Part shown: piece by piece, positions 60,421-64,000 of the stretch
Layout of the letters: every line of letters starts with the position of its first letter
Position numbering within the stretch: the first letter of the stretch is position 1
NCBI RefSeq assembly: GCF_019801965.1
Contig: NZ_JAHVIA010000007.1
Coordinates: forward strand, 186,001-250,000
DNA: 64,000 nucleotides
Source: Salipiger bermudensis
Lineage (GTDB): Bacteria; Pseudomonadota; Alphaproteobacteria; Rhodobacterales; Rhodobacteraceae
Direction of reading: 5' to 3'
Translations under genes and position numbers: made by a program
Notes under the pieces: model-generated
The model's input: the letters and a program-made list of their open reading frames with translations, nothing else
Told to the model about the DNA's origin: nothing
Database searches by the model: none

Positions 60421-60747
60421 ATGCAGGACATGGACAAGCTGACTCCGATCTTCGAACTTCGCGAGATGCTGCGGCAGCTTGAGCGGGATGTCGGCCTCGA
60501 GGATCTCAGCCGCACCGAGCGCGATGTGCTGCTGGCCGCGCACAGCCTGACCAACCAAGTCGGCGACGTGATCAGCACCGAGCAGATGCGCAATCATTCC
60601 CTGCTGGAGCCGGTGGCGCAGGCCACGCTCTACCGCGCCATTCGGACTCTTCTCGGCCGCGGCCTCCTGGAGCGGGCCGGGCAGAGCAAGGCTCGGAATT
60701 ATGTTGTGCGCAGCGATCTTGTCGGCAAGGATCTACAGCGAAGCTGA
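60421..60747 (+). CDS. small winged-helix (MarR-like) DNA-binding protein
   Basis: 108 aa from the ATG at 60421 (MQDMDKLTP); the frame extends to a TTG at 60400, and the ATG at 60430 is an alternative, so the start is uncertain. The helix-turn-helix/wing pattern is TERDVLLAAHSLTNQVGDVI, then ATLYRAIRTLLGRGLLERAG, with a short basic C terminus (KARNYVVRSD). The palindrome at 60347-60365 may be its own operator. Target genes unknown. Confidence 0.75.
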   Translation: MQDMDKLTPIFELREMLRQLERDVGLEDLSRTERDVLLAAHSLTNQVGDVISTEQMRNHSLLEPVAQATLYRAIRTLLGRGLLERAGQSKARNYVVRSDLVGKDLQRS

Positions 60748-60819
60748 TCCCCGAACGACACTCCAGGCATGCCGCGCGGTCGAGGCCGCGCGCTACCGGA
60801 TGAGAAAGACCCGTTACTG

Positions 60820-61392
60820 ATGCAAATCCGATCCTTCGGTGTGACCGTCGTGGCCTACCTTCTGGCCCACGGTCTGACTGCCATGCTGATTTCCCCGCTG
60901 CAGGCCCGGCTGCTGCCCGACGTCACCAGCTTTGCCAGCCTGCTCTACCTGCCGCACGGCGTCCGAGTTCTCGCGACCTGGCTGATCGGCCGCATCGCGA
61001 TCCTGCCGCTCTGCGTCGGTGCCTTCCTGTCGGAATGGATGTTTGCCGATGCCGGGATCGGCTCCGCAACCGAGCCGGTGATCCTCGTCTCGATCCTCGT
61101 GGGCGCCGCCTCGGCGGCGGTGGCCTTCGAGCTGATGCGCGCCTTCGGCCTCAACCTCTACGCCACCGAGCGACTCCGGGTGCACTGGAAATGGCTGCTG
61201 CTGGTCGGGATGCTGGCCTCGGTGCTGAACTCGATCGGCCAGTCGCTGGTGTTTTCCGGGGCGATCCTGCCGGAATGGTCGTTGGTGGTGCTGGTGGTCT
61301 ACGCGGTGGGCGACCTGCTCGGCCTGATCGCCACCACCTTCATCCTGATGCTGGTGTTCCGCTGGCTGCGATCGGAGCGGGCGCCCGGCTGA
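60820..61392 (+). CDS. MASE1-like integral membrane protein
   Basis: 190 aa from the ATG at 60820 (MQIRSFGVTVVAYLL). An ATG at 60769 would add 17 charged residues that do not look native; the choice is uncertain. About five to six hydrophobic segments. The stretch SLLYLPHGVRVLATWLIG, then LPLCVGAFLSEWMF, resembles the MASE1 sensory membrane domain without any attached output domain. It lies 72 bp after the winged-helix gene and may be co-expressed. Function unknown. Confidence 0.72.
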   Translation: MQIRSFGVTVVAYLLAHGLTAMLISPLQARLLPDVTSFASLLYLPHGVRVLATWLIGRIAILPLCVGAFLSEWMFADAGIGSATEPVILVSILVGAASAAVAFELMRAFGLNLYATERLRVHWKWLLLVGMLASVLNSIGQSLVFSGAILPEWSLVVLVVYAVGDLLGLIATTFILMLVFRWLRSERAPG

Positions 61393-61410
61393 GGCCGGCG
61401 CCCGCCAGGC

Positions 61411-63657
61411 TCACGCCTCGAGGCCAGACACCTCGACCAGCGCGGTATGGGCGCTGCAGCCCTGCCCCAGCTTCGAGGTGCCGATATCGGCGGTGAGCAC
61501 GTTGGGATTGCCGTGCGGGTCGAGGTTCTCGCCGGGATCGCCGAACCATGCGCCGGTCGGCAGCGCCACCACACCGGGACGGATCTCGTCGCTGACCCGC
61601 GCCCGCGCCCGCACCGCGCCGCGCGCGTTGAACACCCGCACCAGATCGCCGCTGGCGATGCAACGCGCCGCGGCGTCCTCGGGATGCATCACCAGCGTCT
61701 CGGGGCGCGCGCCGGGGCGATCGGCCAGCGCCGCCTCGAGCTGGCTGTGCAGCTTGTCGCCGGGCTGCGGCGAGACGAGGTGCAGCGGCGCCTCCGCCCG
61801 CGCCGCGCCGAGCCATTCCGAGGGCGGCAGCCAGACCGGGTGGCCAGGGCAATCGGCGTAGCCGAAGCCGTCGATGGTCTCGGAGAAAATTTCCAGCCGG
61901 CCGGATGGTGTGCCCAGCGGCGCGCCGTCGGGATCGTCGCGGAAGCGGCGCAGGAAGCTCGGGTTGGGCCCCTCGTAGGTGATCGGCAGCTTCAGCCAAT
62001 TGACCTCGCGCAGTTCGTCGAGACCCGGCACCTCGATGCCATCCTCGGCAGCATTGCGGCGATAGCCTTCGTAGAGCGTTTCGATCCATTCGGTGCTGGT
62101 CTTGCCCTCGGTATAGCTCTCAAGCGCGCCCATGCGGGCGGCGAGCCCGGCGAAGATGTCGTAATCGTCCCGCGCCTCGCCCACCGGCGGGATCATCGCC
62201 GGCATGTGGACGAGGTAGTCATCGAGCGGCGAGCGGCCGATATCCTCGCGCTCGTAAGGCGTGGTCGCCGGGAAGACGATGTCGGCGCGCTTGGCGGTGG
62301 GCGTCCACCACGGCTCGTTGACGAGGATGGTCTCGGGCTGCTGCCAGGCCTCGTGGAAGGCGTTGAGATCCTGGTGGTGGTGGAACGGGTTGCCGCCGGC
62401 CCAGTAGATCAGCCGGATGTCGGGATAGGGCTCGTTCCTGCCGTTGAAATCATAGGGCTGACCGGGATTGCGCAGCATGTCGGCGATGCGCGCCACCGGG
62501 ATCACCTTGCCCACAGGGTTGACGCCTTGCGGCAGGGTCATGCCGCGCATCCGGCGAAACGCGTGCCCCACCCCGCCGATGGCGCCGTAGCCATAGCCGA
62601 CCCCACCGCCCGGCAAGCCGATCTGGCCCAGCATCGCCGCCAGCACCGCCGACATCCAGTAGGGCTGCTCGCCATGCTCGCCGCGCTGGAGCGACCAGGC
62701 CACGGTGATCATCGTGCGGGTTGACGCCATGCGCCGGGCCAGGTCGCGGATCGCCTCGGGCGCGGCCCCGCAGAGCGGCGCGGCCCACTCGGGCGCCTTG
62801 GGCACCCCGTCGGTCTCGCCCAGAAGATAGGGGCGGAACCGGTCATAGCCGGTGGTGTAGCGGTCGAGATACGCTTGGTCCGCCAGCCCTTCGGTCTCGA
62901 GCACATGGGCCAGCGCCAGCATCAGGGCGGTGTCGGAGCCAGGCCTGACCGGCAGCCATTCGCAGCCCTCCGGCGCGTCGCCGCGCTGCGGGCCGATGTT
63001 GAGGCAATACATGCCCTTGGCGAGGAACCTGTCGATCCAGCCCTTGGTGCCATGCTCGGTCACCCCGCCCATGCTGACCTGGCTGTTCTTGGGATTGATG
63101 CCGCCGAACATCACCAGCGTCTCGGTCTCGGCGTGCAGGGTCTGCCAGTTTTCCTGGTGATCGTAGAGATGCGAGATGAAATCCCGCCCGAACACATGCG
63201 GCATGATCGCCTGCGCGCAGCCCGTGGAGTAGCTCCCGAACGAGGCGACATAACCGCCAACGCTGTTGAGGAAGCGGTGCACCTGGCTCTGGGCGTGGTG
63301 GAAGCGCCCGGCGGAAGACCAGCCGTAGGAGCCGCCGAAGATCGCCTCGTTGCCATGCGCGCGGCGCACCCGGTCGATCTCGGCCGCGGCAATGTCGAGC
63401 GCCTCGTCCCAGGGCAGCTCGACGAAGGGCTCGGTGCCGCGCCCGCCCCGCTTGCGCCCCTCGAGCCAGCCCTTGCGGATCGAGGGCCGCGCCACGCGGC
63501 TGCGGTGATGCACGGCAGCCGGGATCGCCTGCGGGATCTCGGGCGGGTTGGGGTCGGCGCCGAAGGGCCGCGCGGCGGTGATGCGGTCGCCCTCCACGTC
63601 GAGCTCGAAGGCCCCCCAATGGCTCGACGTGACCCGTGTGCGCTGCGGTCCGGACAT
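61411..63657 (-). CDS. molybdopterin-dependent reductase, biotin sulfoxide/TMAO/DMSO reductase type
   Basis: 748 aa. The DMSO-reductase-family active site is GSYGWSSAGRFHHAQ, with Ser115 as the probable molybdenum ligand. Other bis-MGD-binding stretches follow (SYSTGCAQAIMPHVFG, IYWAGGNPFHHHQDL, VNEPWWTPTAKRADIVFPATTPYERED, ALPTGAWFGDPGE). There is no Tat signal and no N-terminal [4Fe-4S] Cys set, so it is likely cytoplasmic like BisC, not the periplasmic TorA. It reduces S- or N-oxides. It stands alone, without cytochrome subunit. Confidence 0.9.
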   Translation of the reverse strand: MSGPQRTRVTSSHWGAFELDVEGDRITAARPFGADPNPPEIPQAIPAAVHHRSRVARPSIRKGWLEGRKRGGRGTEPFVELPWDEALDIAAAEIDRVRRAHGNEAIFGGSYGWSSAGRFHHAQSQVHRFLNSVGGYVASFGSYSTGCAQAIMPHVFGRDFISHLYDHQENWQTLHAETETLVMFGGINPKNSQVSMGGVTEHGTKGWIDRFLAKGMYCLNIGPQRGDAPEGCEWLPVRPGSDTALMLALAHVLETEGLADQAYLDRYTTGYDRFRPYLLGETDGVPKAPEWAAPLCGAAPEAIRDLARRMASTRTMITVAWSLQRGEHGEQPYWMSAVLAAMLGQIGLPGGGVGYGYGAIGGVGHAFRRMRGMTLPQGVNPVGKVIPVARIADMLRNPGQPYDFNGRNEPYPDIRLIYWAGGNPFHHHQDLNAFHEAWQQPETILVNEPWWTPTAKRADIVFPATTPYEREDIGRSPLDDYLVHMPAMIPPVGEARDDYDIFAGLAARMGALESYTEGKTSTEWIETLYEGYRRNAAEDGIEVPGLDELREVNWLKLPITYEGPNPSFLRRFRDDPDGAPLGTPSGRLEIFSETIDGFGYADCPGHPVWLPPSEWLGAARAEAPLHLVSPQPGDKLHSQLEAALADRPGARPETLVMHPEDAAARCIASGDLVRVFNARGAVRARARVSDEIRPGVVALPTGAWFGDPGENLDPHGNPNVLTADIGTSKLGQGCSAHTALVEVSGLEA

Positions 63658-63951
63658 CAGACACTCCCGATTTGAGAAAAAATTGTATCCGACGGTGCAC
63701 CGGCGGGACAGACTCAGTGTCGACGAAAAAGCGGTTCCAGATCAAGGGCCTGAAAGCGGTCAGCTCCGCGATTTGCCCCGGCCGCGACCGCCCCGCCGCC
63801 ATCACCCACCAAGTCCAACACATGCACGTTGACATATATCATGGCTTTCGCATGTGACTTTGTGGCCTAATTCAGTTGGGACGGCCAGGGGAAAGACCAT
63901 GGGAAGGGTAATCCAAAGCGGTCCCGGGAGGAGCCTTTGGGAGACGGTACT

Positions 63952-64000
63952 ATGGCAACCTTTAACTCGGCCCTGCACGTGTTTTCGGTCGATGACCTGA
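63952..64000 (+). CDS. start of an unidentified gene, cut by the window end
   Basis: ATG at 63952 preceded by GGGAGAC; the frame (MATFNSALHVFSVDDL) is open to the window edge. The short N terminus is reminiscent of Rhodobacterales Hint-domain surface proteins, but 16 residues are too few to assign. The 294-bp gap before it carries the promoter regions of this gene and of the divergent molybdoenzyme gene. Confidence 0.45.
   Translation, partial: MATFNSALHVFSVDDL

Overview
The window is a high-GC, gene-dense chromosomal segment that looks like an alphaproteobacterium of the Rhodobacteraceae/Roseobacter group. This is inferred from codon use, gene content (BCCT transporter, AcnB, class-2 ArgC, DUF1007 + NicO pair, MASE1-like membrane protein) and dispersed GC-rich intergenic repeats. 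It holds about 50 supported protein genes and one tRNA. The first and last genes are cut by the window edges.

1-7.8 kb: small-acid metabolism with its regulators. It holds an RraA-like aldolase, a LysR regulator divergent from a 2-hydroxyacid dehydrogenase, a BCCT transporter, an FCD-type GntR regulator, a ThDP-dependent enzyme and an Asp/Glu-racemase-like protein. Two matching 8-6-8 inverted repeats, one before the GntR gene and one before the ThDP enzyme gene, look like GntR operators.

8.1-9.9 kb: tRNA-Ser(GCU), then 1.7 kb of AT-richer DNA with palindromes and no convincing gene.

9.9-36.6 kb: the highlight, a complete-looking extracellular contractile injection system (eCIS; Afp/PVC/metamorphosis-associated type) of 19 same-strand genes. 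Thirteen junctions are 4-base stop/start overlaps. The order is sheath, tube, hub-assembly-chaperone-like Zn protein, disordered linker protein, Afp16-like terminator (DUF4255), AAA+ ATPase, 77-aa protein, three cargo-like enzymes, tube-initiator-like protein, LysM adaptor, hub, spike, PAAR-like tip, gp25, two large baseplate wedge proteins, P2-I-like protein with a beta-helix, a 1113-aa DUF6519/beta-helix protein and a LysM/coiled-coil protein. The cargo-like genes encode an eCIS-core (DUF4157) protein fused to an L,D-transpeptidase-like domain, a stand-alone HExxH protease, and a DUF4157 protein fused to a second HExxH protease. I see no tape-measure gene and no classical tail fibre. There is no capsid, portal, terminase, integrase or lysis gene, so it is not a prophage.

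37-47.2 kb: AcnB with a clear terminator, then a structured repeat-rich gap. Next comes a sugar-acid module: FAH hydrolase, GntR and SDR on the minus strand, divergent from a FAD-linked lactate/glycolate oxidase and a KDG-kinase-like gene. Hydroxypyruvate isomerase, a WYL regulator and a divergent RidA follow.

47.3-64 kb: housekeeping and transport genes. These are YchF, a MATE exporter, NicO plus DUF1007, DUF2461, PPK2, TrpA, ArgC, a ZIP transporter, LldD, an MFS transporter, ribosomal protein L25/Ctc, a small winged-helix protein, a MASE1-like membrane protein and a BisC/TorA-type molybdoenzyme. This part also holds a perfect 65-bp inverted repeat pair flanking argC-ZIP-lldD, a 15-bp pentameric repeat before trpA and a candidate orphan small RNA at 60.2-60.3 kb beside a perfect operator-like palindrome.
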